From Trogon surrucura (lineage: Eukaryota; Chordata; Aves; Trogoniformes; Trogonidae), in assembly GCA_020746105.1 (NCBI GenBank), contig CM036622.1, forward strand, positions 15,481,987-15,545,986: a stretch of DNA of 64,000 nucleotides. Reading direction: 5' to 3'. Shown piece by piece: positions 52,808 to 64,000 of the stretch (position 1 is the stretch's first letter; the number at the start of each line of letters is the position of its first letter). The notes under the pieces were generated by a model that had not been told where the DNA came from, ran no database searches, and saw nothing but the letters and a program-made list of their open reading frames with translations. Made by a program: the position numbers and the translations under genes.

Positions 52808-55682
52808 ATGCTCCATTAAATCTCTGAAGTGTCTGTACACCAATGCAAGAAGCATGGGGAATAAGCAGGGAGAATTAGAAGTCTATGTTCGGCTGGAGAA
52901 CTATGATCTTATTGCAATTACAGAGACGTGGTGGGACAGCTCACATAACTGGAATGTGGGCCTTGATGGTTATGTTCTCTTTAGGAAAGACAGGTTGATG
53001 AGGCGAGGTGGGGGAGTTGCTCTGTACGTGAGAGAGCAACTGGAGTGTATTCAGATCCATCGAGCAGCAGATGAGGAGCAAGTAGAGAGTTTATGGGTGA
53101 GAATTAAGGGGCAGGCTAGCTTAGGTGACACTGTGGTGGGTGTCTACTATAGACCACCTGATCAGGAGGTGGAAGTTGATGAGGCCTTTTACAGGCAGAT
53201 GACAGCAGCCTCTCAGTCCCAGGCCCTGGTTCTCATGGGGGATTTCAACTACCCAGACGTTTGCTGGAAGTCCCACACAGCCAGCCATCCTCAGTCCAGG
53301 AGGTTCCTCCAGTGCATCGATGATAACTTTTTGATGCAAATGGTAGATGAGCCTACCAGGAGAGGAGCGCTGCTGGACCTTGTGTTCACCAACAAGGAAG
53401 GACTGGTTGAAGCAGTGAAGGTTGAGGGCAACCTTGGCTGCAGCGACCATGAGATGGTGGAGTTCAGGATCCTGTGCGGTAAAAACAGAATAGCAAGCAG
53501 GATCGCAACTCTGGACTTCAGAAGGGCCAACTTTGGCCTTTTCAAGCAATTACTGGGGGATACCCCTTGGGACAGGGAGCTGAAAGGTAAAGGGGCCCAA
53601 GACAGTTGGTTGGCATTCAAAGACCACTTCTTTGAAGCTCAGGATCAGTGCATCCCATCAGGTAGGAAATCAAGAAAGAGATCCAGGAGACCTGCTTGGT
53701 TAACCAGGGATCTGCTGGGCAGACTCAGGTGGAAGGGGAGGGTGTTTAAATTGTGGAAGGAAGGGCTGACCACTTGGGTGGAGTACAGGGCAGCTGTCAG
53801 GGAGTGCAGGGAGGCAATCAGAAAAGCTAAGGCCTCCTTGGAGTTAAAACTTGCAAGGGAGGTCAAAGACAACAGAAAGGGCTTCTTCAAATACATTGCT
53901 GACAAAACTAACACTAGAGGCAATGTAGGCCCTCTGTTGAATGAGGTGGGTGCCCTGGAGACAGAGGACAGAAAGAAGGCAGAGTTGCTGAATGCCTTCT
54001 TTGCCTCTGTCTACACTGTTGGAGACCGTCCTCAGGAGCCTCAGTCCCCTAAGGCCCCAGAGGAAGTCATGACAAAGGAGGAGTCTGCCCTGATTGATGA
54101 GGAGTGGGTTAAGGATCAGTTTGAACACTTGGACATTCATAAATCCATGGGCCCTGATGGGATGCACCCACGGGTGCTGAGGGAGCTGGCGGGAGTCATT
54201 GCTAGGCCACTCTCCATCATCTTTGGTAAGTCGTGGGTAACAGGTGAGGTGCCTGAAGACTGGAGGAAAGCGAATGTCACTCCAGTCTATAAGAAGGGCA
54301 GGAAGGATGACCCGAGTAACTACAGACCGGTCAGCCTCACCTCCATCCCTGGAAAGGTGATGGAACATCTTATCCTTGACACTGTCTCTAGGCATATCAA
54401 GGATAAGAAGGTTATTAGGGGCAGTCAGCATGGCTTTGCCAAGGGGAAGTCATGTTTGACCAACCTGATAGCCTTTTACGAAGACATAACCAGGTGGATG
54501 GATGGTGGCCATGCAGTGGACGTGGTCTACCTGGACATCAGCAAGGCCTTTGACACCGTCTCCCACAGCATCCTCATAGGTAAACTGAGGAAGTGTGGTC
54601 TGGATGACCAAGTAGTGAGGTGGGTCGAGAACTGGTTGAAGGGAAGAAGCCAGAGGGTTGTGGTCAATGGGGCCGAGTCTGGCTGGATGCCTGTGTCTAG
54701 TGGGGTCCCTCAGGGGTCAGTGCTTGGGCCGGTGCTGTTTAATATATTCATCAATGATCTGGATGAGGGATTAGAGAATGTTGTCAGCAAGTTTGCTGAT
54801 GATACGAAGTTGGGGGGAGTGGTTGACACACCAGAAGGCTGTGCAGCCATTCAGAGAGACCTGGACAGGCTGGAGGGCTGGGCGGGGAGAAATCTTATGA
54901 AGTTTAATAAGGGCAAGTGTAGAGTTTTGCACTTGGGAAAAAATAACCCCATGTGCCAATATAGGTTGGGGACTGCCCTGCTGGAGAGCAGTGCAGGGGA
55001 AAGGGACCTGGGGGTTCTAGTGGACAGCAGGATGACCATGAGCCAGCAGTGTGCCCTCGTGGCCAAGAAGGCCAATGGCATCCTGGGGTGTATTAGAAGG
55101 GGAGTAGCAAGTAGGTCAAGAGAGGTCCTCCTGCCCCTCTACTCTGCCCTGGTGAGGCCGCATCTGGAATATTGTGTCCAGTTCTGGGCCCCTCAGTTCA
55201 AGAAGGACAGGGAGCTGCTTGAGAGAGTCCAGCGTAGAGCCACAAAGATGGTGAAGGGAGTGGAGCATCTCCCTTATGAGGAAAGGCTAAAGGAGCTGGA
55301 TCTCTTTAGCTTGGAGAAGAGGAGGCTGAGGGGTGACCTCATCAATGTTTATAAATATGTCAAGGGGGAATGTCAGGAGGATGGAGCCAGGCTCTTTTCA
55401 GCGGCGTCCACTGACAGGACAAGGGGCAATGGGTGGAAGCTGGAACACAGGAGGTTCCAGAAAAATATGAGGAAAAACTTTTTCACTGTGAGGGTGACTG
55501 AGCACTGGAACAGGCTGCCTAGGGAGGTTGTGGAATCTCCATCTCTTGAGACATTCAAAACCCGCCTGGACGCGTTCCTGTGCGCTCTAGTGTAGGTGAT
55601 CCTGCTCTGGCAGGGGGGTTGGACTAGATGATCTTTGAGGTCCCTTCCAACCTTTAACATTCTGTGATTCTGTGATTCTGTG
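52808..55682 (+). mobile_element. young CR1 LINE with complete endonuclease and reverse transcriptase, 5'-truncated
   Basis: This sense-strand CR1 lies inside the LTR. Its left end is at about 52808, where ORF2-like coding begins ([15 protein letters not shown] at about 52824-52868). Its right end is at 55682, with three perfect ATTCTGTG units (55659-55682). The 3' UTR of about 87 bases holds the hairpin CCTGC-TCTG-GCAGG (55601-55614) and the block GGTTGGACTAGATGATCTTT. The bases GACTG occur at both edges (52803-52807 and 55682-55686), either a short target duplication or microhomology. ORF1 and the 5' UTR are missing, so it is not autonomous in full, although the enzyme frame is uninterrupted. 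It is the youngest layer of the nest. Confidence 0.95.
52854..55595 (+). CDS. CR1 ORF2-type endonuclease/reverse transcriptase, uninterrupted
   Basis: The 913-codon frame encodes the CR1 replication enzyme, which nicks target DNA and copies the element's RNA there. The endonuclease domain covers about residues 1-210, with catalytic motifs ITETWW (E24), GDFN (D130, N132) and SDH (D198, H199). The reverse transcriptase spans about 425-700. It has [13 protein letters not shown] (489-501), motif [10 protein letters not shown] (D561), motif B GVPQGS (617-622) and motif C FADD (D649, D650). The C-terminal region holds [15 protein letters not shown] and [16 protein letters not shown]. The frame is open for 15 more codons upstream of this ATG (back to 52809), so the first residues of the family protein are probably cut off. 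No inactivating change was seen. Expression would depend on sequences in the surrounding LTR or further out; I see no evidence for it. Confidence 0.93.
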   Translation: MGNKQGELEVYVRLENYDLIAITETWWDSSHNWNVGLDGYVLFRKDRLMRRGGGVALYVREQLECIQIHRAADEEQVESLWVRIKGQASLGDTVVGVYYRPPDQEVEVDEAFYRQMTAASQSQALVLMGDFNYPDVCWKSHTASHPQSRRFLQCIDDNFLMQMVDEPTRRGALLDLVFTNKEGLVEAVKVEGNLGCSDHEMVEFRILCGKNRIASRIATLDFRRANFGLFKQLLGDTPWDRELKGKGAQDSWLAFKDHFFEAQDQCIPSGRKSRKRSRRPAWLTRDLLGRLRWKGRVFKLWKEGLTTWVEYRAAVRECREAIRKAKASLELKLAREVKDNRKGFFKYIADKTNTRGNVGPLLNEVGALETEDRKKAELLNAFFASVYTVGDRPQEPQSPKAPEEVMTKEESALIDEEWVKDQFEHLDIHKSMGPDGMHPRVLRELAGVIARPLSIIFGKSWVTGEVPEDWRKANVTPVYKKGRKDDPSNYRPVSLTSIPGKVMEHLILDTVSRHIKDKKVIRGSQHGFAKGKSCLTNLIAFYEDITRWMDGGHAVDVVYLDISKAFDTVSHSILIGKLRKCGLDDQVVRWVENWLKGRSQRVVVNGAESGWMPVSSGVPQGSVLGPVLFNIFINDLDEGLENVVSKFADDTKLGGVVDTPEGCAAIQRDLDRLEGWAGRNLMKFNKGKCRVLHLGKNNPMCQYRLGTALLESSAGERDLGVLVDSRMTMSQQCALVAKKANGILGCIRRGVASRSREVLLPLYSALVRPHLEYCVQFWAPQFKKDRELLERVQRRATKMVKGVEHLPYEERLKELDLFSLEKRRLRGDLINVYKYVKGECQEDGARLFSAASTDRTRGNGWKLEHRRFQKNMRKNFFTVRVTEHWNRLPREVVESPSLETFKTRLDAFLCALV

Positions 55683-56820
55683 ACTGTAGCCCGTGGGAAG
55701 CCCGTATCAGAGCAAGTCGCTGCCGGAGCCTGTAGCCCGTGGAAGAGAGGAATGCCCACGCTGGAGCAGGTTGGCCGGTGGGACTTTTGGGAAGCTGTGG
55801 GTGGCTCACGCTGGAGCAGTTTCCCCTGAAGGACTGCGCCTCAGACTCACGAGGGGTGGGCTGCCCTTGGGCAGTTTGTGATGAATTGCCCTTCGTGGGA
55901 CGACTCACGCCGGAGAAGAGAGCGTGAAGCTTGTCTCCCGTGAGAGGGACCCCACAATGGCCTGGGGAAGAGTGAAGAGTCCTCCCCCGGAGTGAAGAAG
56001 CGGTGGAACCAATGTCGGATGAACTGACCGCAACCCCCATTCCCTGTCCCCCTGCGCCGCTCGGAGGGAGGAGGTGGAGAAACCGGGATTGATGTTAAGC
56101 CCGGGAAGAAGGGAGGGATGGGGGGAAGGTGTTCTGTTTGTTAAGATCTGTTTGCTTTTTCTTACTTCTCACTACTCCTCTCTGATTAGTTCTTTTAATA
56201 AATGTACCTAATTTCCCTAAAATTGAGTCTGTTTTGCCCGGGACGGTAAATGAAAGTGATCTCCCTGTCCTTATCTCAAAACCCGGAACCCTTGGAAATA
56301 TTTTCTCCCCTGTTCAGCAGTGAAGGGGGAGTGAGTGAGCGGCTGTGTGGGTACCTGGCGGCTGGCCAGGGTCAACCCACGACACAGTGCCTCACCACTC
56401 ACAAGGTAAAGAATTTCTTCTTTATATCTAGTCTAAACCTACATTGTGCCAGCTTCCACCCGTTACCCCTCATCCTGTCACTACAGGCCCTTGTAAAAAG
56501 TTCCTCCCCAGCCTTCTTGTAGGCCTTCTTCAGGTACTGGAAGGCCTCTGTAAGGTCTCCCTAGAGCCTTCTCTTTTCCAGGCTGAAAAGCCTAAGTCTC
56601 TCAGCCTGTCCTCATAGGAGAGGTGCTCCAGCCCTCTGACCATCTTGGTAGCTCTCCTCTGGGCTCGCTCCAACAGCTCCATGTCTTTCTTGTGTTGGGG
56701 GCTCCAGAGCTGGACACAATATTCCAGGTGGGTTCTCAGAAGAACAGAGTAGAGGGGCAGAATCCTCTTCCTTGACCTGCTGGTCACACATCTCTTGACG
56801 TAATTAGAGATAACTGGTAT

Positions 56821-58600
56821 CAAGTGTCAGGGTATTTTCTGAGATCTCTTTCTTGATAGCAGAACTAAAATCCAGACTTGGGAAGAAATACTGAACTGTT
56901 ATTAGATATAAGTTTTGGTTTAAGACACTTTATTATTTTAAAAGAGTTTCCTGCAAAGGAAATAATCATTATACCCAACTCTATACTTTGACTAGGGTCA
57001 ATTCTTGTTATTTTCAGGAAACTACATCCTGGAGCTACACTAAGATGCCAATCATAACAAAATTAAGAATTTTTAAAGTTAGATCCAGACTATACACACT
57101 GTTATCCCAGTCTGCATCTGCCATTGTTAAGCAGACACATTCATCCTCCAAACTGGATGAAGAAACAGAGATCACTGGTAATCACTACATGCAGGCATAG
57201 AGTTATGGTTTAAAGTAGGTCTGAAAACTGAGCTGTATCATACAGGAGCTCAAGCTGTTGATTATTTTCTAATTCCCACTGAGATTCTCCCACTCCTTTT
57301 TCCTTGATGTTCAGTCTCCTTGCTCAAGAGGAATCAGCGATCCATAAAATTAAATAACATATTGCAGCCAAATTCTACTTAAACAATGGCACTATTCAGG
57401 AAAGTAAAACAAACAGGACTTGGCCCTAGCTGTGAGTGCAATATTGATCCTGAATTGTGCATATCTTAACAAACTAATGCTGTTGTATATAGCCACTAAA
57501 AAGCTCTCAGACAAAGCAATGAGGTATGGAGATGTAATTTTTGCTATCACTGGACATACACATTAACAGCATTCTCCCTTGACCCTTTCTCTTTGTTTTT
57601 CCAGTTTACTGGATGTACTCTCCCACTAATACAGTTTTTTTTATCCAGTGACCTCTACCTCATTTTGAACATTTCCTTCTGTGATCACTTAGCTCAGCTA
57701 ATTGTCTTCTGCCTTTTCTTCCAGTCCTTACTCATCTGTTCTTCTTTTCTAAACCCTGCCACAATATAATATCTTTTTTTTTTTTTATTAATTTCCATGC
57801 TGTTGCTTAAGACTATGCTCATCCTACAGCATCACAGAGCAGGCCCTGTTCACTGGGACATAGAGCCTGGAGGTAGGACACTAGGACCTCTGGGAATTTA
57901 TTCAGGTTAACAGTGAAATTAAATAAGGGTGGTTTAAAAAAACAAAAAAACAAAAAAAAAACCAATTTGCAGACAAAACCTTCCTCAGCAAATGCCATTA
58001 AGAATATTGTGTTCTAGCCCCAGATATATTTCTCACATAAATTTCTGTCCTTTGGCTGATTTGTAAAGCAGTCATATCAAACCTGTTATGGGTAAATGTT
58101 TTTTATTCATTGGGAGCAACACTCAAGCAAGATTTTTCTTAATGATGATCCAGAAATGTTTTGTAAAATATCTTGTTGCAGCCTACATTGAACATATCAG
58201 TGTTGGATCCCTGATTTTGAGCTAAAAATCCTATTTATCCTTCCTACCATCCCACTGAAATCCCTCTTGGCCTGGGCCATGAAGGTGTGCTGCACATAGA
58301 GACATACCACTTTAAAAGACAAAAAACATTTGAAATAGTTGAAACTTACTAGTTTTAAGCTGTTTGAGCTTTGTATATCCCCAGGGTTTCTCTGCTTGCA
58401 TCTCCTTAAACAATACAAGCCTTTATTAAGAACATGAATAATGTGGCATGCTATCATATTAGGATATAATTAAAAACAAGACAGCTAAGCCTCAAAGCTG
58501 TACAGAACATACCACACATATTGTGGTCTTTCGCATTTGTTCTGAATTCAAATCCCACTTCTTCCTGGAAACCTCATCTCTCTTTTCCTCACACAGCAGC
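56821..58600. other. AT-rich non-coding stretch
   Basis: No gene or repeat recognised. T- and A-rich simple tracts occur near 57773-57786 and 57935-57962. Confidence 0.45.
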
Positions 58601-58910
58601 TAGAGCCTGTTGGGGCCACATTCACCTTTGGCAAAAAAGCTGTACCCACAGCACGGGGTAGTGGGGGACACCCACCTGGCTCCCTGAGCACCCTCCCTCT
58701 CCGGCTGTCGGGGAGGGCTCAGGCAGCCATGGGAGCAGGAAAACCCTTGCTCCTCGCAGAGCACCCCGTGGCATGGTCAGACCCACATGGCACCAGAAAA
58801 TCCAGCCCTGCCAGCCTCCCCTGGGGAGGCGGCATCTCGGCCCCCTCACTTCCCGAGGTGGCAGCTTCCAGTCTGCCCCAATTCTGTGGGGGCCTCTCCC
58901 ACAGCTGAAG
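58601..58910. other. GC-rich islet, unassigned
   Basis: A sharply bounded GC-rich patch with overlapping open frames on the minus strand (58622-59006). The predicted residues show no family I recognise. It is similar in character to the patches at 4911 and 38030. Confidence 0.3.
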
Positions 58911-61900
58911 GACTAAATGTGCAACTGTGGTTGTAGCCAGGACTTCCTCAGGACCATTAGGTCTGGTATAAAACCAAATTAAGGCACCCACGCCTTCTTC
59001 CATCAAGCACTCAGTTCTCAGAGACAGTTTTCTCTCACTAATCTATTTACCTAACCTCAAATTTTACGTTAAAAGCCAAGAGCATGTTGACTCAAGAACA
59101 TGTTGGCAGGTGACCTAATTTTATCCAACTATCAGCTGACTCAGAGCCAGGAGTGATGCCAGGCAAGCATAGTAAGAGCCAATGCTTCATGATAACCCCC
59201 GTCTCCCCCTTTCCCTGCTATTGCAGCTGGTTAGTACTACGGAGAAAAGCAGGTAGAGGGCTTTCTACCCGACTACAGGCTCTGTGAGTGGTCAAAATGC
59301 TCTGCCTGCTGATTTTAACTCACAGTTCCTGCCTCTTCCTCACCTTGAAGAGTAACTATGCTATCTGCCTTAACCATCGTCCATAATGCAAAACTGAAAC
59401 TCAAAAATCTCTTGAGACCTGTCAGACTGTTAAGAAAAGAGCAGGGCTTTGTTGTCCTGGAAGAATGGAGGCCCCCAAGGATAAGTAGGAGTACTAGGAA
59501 GTATTCAGAGAAGAATCTGGTGGCTGCATTTCTTCAGCCAGGAATTAGGAGAGTTCAGAGGCTTTGGGAATGACTGATAAAACCCTTTACTGCATTCATT
59601 CCAGAAATATGCCTGGAAAAGGTCTTCCCAAGACCTGCCTGGGATTGTTTCCAAAGCCAGCTATGGACTCATACCAGACCTGAAATACTGGAAACCTGCT
59701 CAGCAGGGATGGAAGCTGTAAACAATTTAGGCACTTTGATGAATGTTTGGTGTCTAGCTTTTCTTTTGCGGTCTCATCTGAAGAAGTGAGTGAGCGGGTG
59801 TAGTTCCTTCCAGGTAAAGTGGCTCAGCACACAGCCCTTTATCCAGCCTGAATGCTAACCTAGAAAGGCACTATGACCTATGCCCCCTTCATCAGGATTG
59901 TTTAAAAAGAAAAAAAATCAGTAGAAGTTTAAAATTAAATGCTGTTGGAGTAGAGGTATAGGTAACAATGGGGGTACCCAACAGAGGAGTTGGTAATGGC
60001 TTTCTCTGTTTGCATTCATGTTCTCTTTTAGTTCAAGGATCAGACCGTGAAGCTATAGCTCTTCTTTAAGTGCTAGGTTAACCCAAATACAGCCAGATTT
60101 CAGTGAGAAGCTTTGATCAGCTTCTGGAGGAGTATCAGACCATGAGAAAGCCTTCCCCCACACACCATGGTCTATATCAATGTGACGAGTTTTGGCACAG
60201 GGGAATGGTCGGTTTGTTTTGGGGAATGGATTTTGTCCTTTTTTAGTCATCAAAGAATTAGAATTCTCAGGAATAAAATATATGTCAATTGATGAATTAG
60301 TTTTGTCTCCTGTCACGCTGTTCTTACCTGCATCTCATAAAATTTCAAATCCATCAACCTGTGCCATAGCCTTTTCAATTCTTGCCAACTCTGACAAACC
60401 CATAGGCTCTAGCTAAAGAATACTTGGTCCCTACCTTATGAACTAGAGAGCCCGTAGGAACAGTGGTATATTCTCATCCAAGGATCCAGGAAAAGAGACA
60501 TGTTGAGCTGCCCACCCAAGCAGAGAGCAAGGCCTGCTTTCAGGTATGAGTTTTCGGACATGGGTAGAGACAGTCTGTGACAGAGTAGTAAAAACTGTCA
60601 AGATCAGCTCTTGACAAAGCTTTCTTCCAAATCTGAGGCACTGCTACCGAGGCCATCCTTGGAAGCAGGTTCAGCTTTCTTTTCCAGATCTTTCGAGGTC
60701 CACTGAAAAACAAAACTCTATTGGTTCAGCTAATTATTCCATTAACACTCCAGCTAATATAGTTTAATACAGGAAATGTTGATACCACATAATGAAACAA
60801 TTATTTTGTATTCTAGACCTTTAGCACAAACCATCTTGAGATTTGTTAATTTATTTCTCCCCTGATGTTTATAAGGTATGACATCCTGCAAGCAACTAAT
60901 TCTGGATCTCCGCTCTCTTTGAGATTTAATCAGCACTTGAGACTTATACCTGGTATTATGCCAAGATAACTAGAAAGCAATGATGAACAAGCTTTCGAGC
61001 ACTTCAAACAAGCAGAATTTTAGAAGCTGATGTGAAACATACAAAAAACTTTCAGAAACTAGCAGTTCTTTCTCACTCAAAAAAACGCCAACTCAAAATA
61101 AATAAACCTCTTGCTTACACAAGCTTGACCGAAATAGTGCTTAAAAGTTCATTAACAAATCACACAGTTATATTCTAGTTTCTCCCGAATAAAAGAAAAG
61201 CTAAGTGAAACTAATTGCTCTCAGTAGCGCAATGCAACTGCGGATCAGTGTGTCCTGGATAGCTTAAAGTACAGATCCAGGGAAAAGGGTCAGAGATCCC
61301 TTTGATGGAGAAAAAGCATTTGTCATTTTACCTCTCTGGATAGCCAAGGCCATGAAAGTGTCATGGATGATGTGGTAGAAAGACTGACTTTATTATTCAT
61401 AATTTTTAATCTAGTCATATTAATTAACATCAAGTTGAATAGCACCTTAGACTTTGAAATTTATGTATGACTCAGTTCAATTATTTACAGAATAATTGCT
61501 AATTAAATAATGTAATTCAATTAGAAATAGACACGTTTGTAAGGGAAGGTAGTTACCACTTCACAAGAAAGTGTTCTTTTAAATTTGAGGGATAAAACAA
61601 ATGAAAGTGGAAAAAGAGAAGAAACATCAAGAAGGAGACATGTCTTAGAGAGACACAAATATTCCAGCTGAATCCAAGGAACACTGAGTGCAGGTTTCGT
61701 AAGATTCTCTGGCTGAGCTTCTGCTAATAGGATTGGCCTTCACACCCCAGCCTTAAATTGTTAGATCCTTTACCTGGCAGCAGAGGATAATTCATTTGGA
61801 TATAACAGCTCATAGAACCATTCTGCTCCTTTGAACCTCCACACAAAAAGGTGTTAATTCTAAGGCCTCCTACCAGGAACCTTCCATATTTGGGTCTGCA

Positions 61901-64000
61901 GCTCCAGGCTACATTTAGCTACACGACATACCCCATTATGTGTTTTGGTTCATTTTATTCCCCTCAGGAGGTAACCTTAATAGGCCACAGGTAGCAGAGA
62001 AGCCCTCAGGGACCAACCACCACGTTGAAATCATTTCTATAAACATAAATATATAAATAAATATATCTTAAGAAAAGGAGCAGAGAGATGGAGTATGGGA
62101 AATGCGAGGAGAGGGTGGAAGGCTGTAAACTTTTTAGAAACTTTAGGTGTTAGAGAGGCCAGAAGAGAAAGAAGAACGAACGGTGGGCACCGGATTAGGG
62201 ATGATGGCAGCAGCTGGGACAGGTGTCTCTGGACGTGAAGAGGAGGAGGAGAAAATCATGGTGTGTGCAGGATCCAAAGTTATTATAGTGGAGACAGAAA
62301 GTGAGGGAAAAGGAGAGTACTGAACCATCAAAGAGAAAGAAAAACAGAGCCAGAAACAGGCACAGGAGCAGAGATTAACCAGGTTAAAGTTGTGACTGAG
62401 ACAGGGGCTGTGGTAGGAGTGAGTGGTTGGTGGCCGGTAACCACAACAAGAAAATTGTTTGAAAAATAGTGTGAAGGTACAGCTCCAGGAGGACCCTCTG
62501 CAGCTGGGAGAGCATCACCCCACCTGCACAAGAGCAGAGATGGTAACTCAAAGCTTCTCAGTGAGCTCTTCTGTGCTTTAGTGTAAGCTTTCCTGTGAAA
62601 TACAAGGCATTTGATCTCCACATAAAAGCTTCACCCAAGTCTGATAGTTACAATTCTGGATAATTATGTCTCAGACAGCTGGCCAGGAAAAAGAGAAGCG
62701 GATTTAGCATAAGCAGAAAAACAAAAGAGGGTCTGAAAGTGAGTTCTGCTTGCTTATTCGTTCCAGGTAATTTACTAAGGACTTTGGTGGATCTTTTCAA
62801 GACCCACTTAAGGGAGTAAGCATTAAAATATCAGAGGTACAATCAGAGTATTATACTACTGCAACATAGAAATTGTAGACACAAAAATCACACAAACTGC
62901 TATTTTACTGTGCAATTATAACTGGTCGGATGCAGTAGGGCATGGCAGTAGATGACAGTAACCAAGGCTCACTGAAAGCAATTAAAGTTACAGGATAAGG
63001 AAATATGCAAAGTACATTTAAACCCAAGTCAAATTCAGCATCAAGCAGAAAGCCTTCAACAGTTATCCTATGCAAAGAACAGAATAAAGAAGTCGGCACT
63101 TGGGAGCACAGAAACTTTTAATTTTGTTTCCAAAAAACCCAGCAGAATCCAGCCATTCTCCAAAACAGGAGTTTTATGCTAATTACCAGTGTGAAAATGA
63201 GAGTACAAAGCAGGCACTTCATTCTTATAAGCAATCTAATATGCCACCAGTCTCTTTTTTTTTCAGACTGGATTTACCTGGCTCAGTGTGAAACAACACA
63301 TACGTTTTATTACTAGCTGTGCTTTATTTGCATATCAATGCAGACATGAACCAGAATACATCATTGGCCCACTTTTTTCTAGCACCTGCACAAACCTATG
63401 CAGCCAACCCCTCTGCATCCTACCACTTGCTAAGCACACCAGGCAGAGGGGAGCATAAATAGCTACGGGTTTGGTTTTTTTGTTAGTTAGCACAATGCAA
63501 ACACTGAGAACATGTGACTCAGTTGTGTTTGCAAGTCCTCTCATTCAACACACGTTTAGGTCAGATATATCTGTCCCAAACAGACATCATCAGATAAAAT
63601 GTCAAATATAACCATTTTTTCCTTAAGGGGCACAAAATTCACTGCTTTTCTGACTTCAAGGCATTCCTTTGAAATAAGAACTAGAGAAGATCTGTTCCTT
63701 CACAGTTATAAAAGTCTTTCCTGACCTTAAAATTGACCGAAGATTTATTTGGATGGGGATTTTAAGGCATAATAGTAGGTCATATTAGCTATCTCCGTCT
63801 AACAACATCTTCTAAAAGCTCGGACAAAAGTAAAAAGTCAGATTTTTCCAGTCATTGAAATGGCTCATGTGAGGCTTTAATTCCACCCTATGGCCTCAGA
63901 AGTTTATTATCCTCACTTTGTTTTAATTAGAGCTTCAAACCAGCACTATTTAGACTGAGGAACCTGGGTCTGGTCCTGCTGGGCCACATCTAGCACACAG
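58911..64000. other. AT-rich non-coding stretch with possible regulatory motifs
   Basis: No exon or repeat recognised. Two sub-regions look like vertebrate conserved non-coding DNA by motif content only. One is a TAAT-rich block at 61383-61520. The other is 63160-63340, with the octamer ATTTGCAT (63326-63333) and ATGCTAAT-like words. A purine-rich tract at 62083-62300 opens long minus-strand frames that look like chance. Confidence 0.35.

Larger units (their letters stand above)
52335..56384 (+). mobile_element. solo LTR of an avian endogenous retrovirus (ERVL-like), fossil, split by CR1
   Basis: The element starts with TGTTTTGG and ends with CGACA, the TG...CA ends of retroviral LTRs, and is flanked by the 5-base duplication CAGTG (52330-52334 and 56385-56389). 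Without the CR1 insertion it is about 1.2 kb. A polyadenylation signal AATAAA lies at 56197-56202. The 48-base GCTGGAGCAG repeats seen in the copy at 49177 recur after the CR1 (near 55759 and 55811). There is only one LTR and no internal coding region, so it is a solo LTR left by recombination. The five-base duplication fits ERVL-type avian elements, but the family is not certain. Age: younger than the CR1 it entered, older than the CR1 within it. Confidence 0.85.
52150..56820 (-). mobile_element. old CR1 LINE, antisense, split by an LTR insertion
   Basis: The two halves are 52150-52334 and 56385-56820. The first half carries the octamer tail (from 52150) and the 3' conserved block (TTAGGTTGGAAGGGACCTTA). 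The second half continues the same antisense CR1 without loss and encodes on the minus strand the C-terminal segment with [31 protein letters not shown] (56823-56530). At the break the bases CAGTG appear on both sides, the target duplication made by the LTR element. The copy lacks its 5' part and has broken frames. It is the oldest layer of the nest. Confidence 0.92.

Noticed and set aside
55659-55682. CRISPR-like or microsatellite repeats
   Set aside because: The three ATTCTGTG units are the known CR1 tail, and there are no spacers.
49177-56384. One retroviral element bounded by the two related LTRs
   Set aside because: The DNA between shows no retroviral coding remains, and the right LTR has its own five-base duplication on both sides, which fits an independent solo LTR.
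62083-62621. Serine/proline-rich minus-strand coding region
   Set aside because: The frames follow from a purine-rich plus strand and show no domain, start context or splice support.

Overview
This window looks like nuclear DNA of a bird, probably a passerine or a close relative. The evidence is its repeat content: seven copies of the avian/sauropsid LINE family CR1, with the typical 3' tail of 8-base repeats (ATTCTATG or ATTCTGTG), and one tRNA-derived SINE with a CR1-type tail, like the tRNA-Ile/CR1 SINEs described from songbirds. The rest is AT-rich and gene-poor, with no operon-like or bacterial features. I recognise no host protein-coding gene, tRNA gene or rRNA. The window could be intergenic or lie within a very large intron.

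Layout. From 1 to about 1475 there is nothing identifiable. From 1475 to 2837 lies a composite of two CR1 copies, one with its 5' part inverted in the way LINE twin priming does. A tRNA/CR1 SINE follows at 3227-3399 and a short tandem duplication at 3924-4037. Decayed antisense CR1 copies lie at 11552-12340, 14683-16032 and 18897-19743. At 17245-17895 is the C-terminal end of a LINE that is not CR1. From 19744 to 49176 there are almost no recognisable repeats, only some GC-rich islets, a strong C-tract/G-quadruplex site at 33821-33857 and possible remnants of an old amniote MITE-like repeat. An LTR fossil lies at 49177-49900.

The most structured part is 52150-56820, a three-layer nest. An old antisense CR1 was split by a solo LTR (52335-56384, 5-base target duplication CAGTG). 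That LTR was then split by a young sense-strand CR1 (52808-55682). The young CR1 carries the only long uninterrupted reading frame in the window: 913 codons with a complete apurinic-type endonuclease and reverse transcriptase, all catalytic motifs present.

The elements are related functionally. The CR1 enzyme recognises a 3' end made of a small hairpin, a conserved stretch and octamer repeats; the SINE at 3227-3399 carries the same 3' end and so would have depended on CR1 for mobility. I found no convincing novel system. The observations most worth checking are the nested insertion, the intact CR1 frame, the twin-priming inversion and the unusual LINE tail at 17245-17895.
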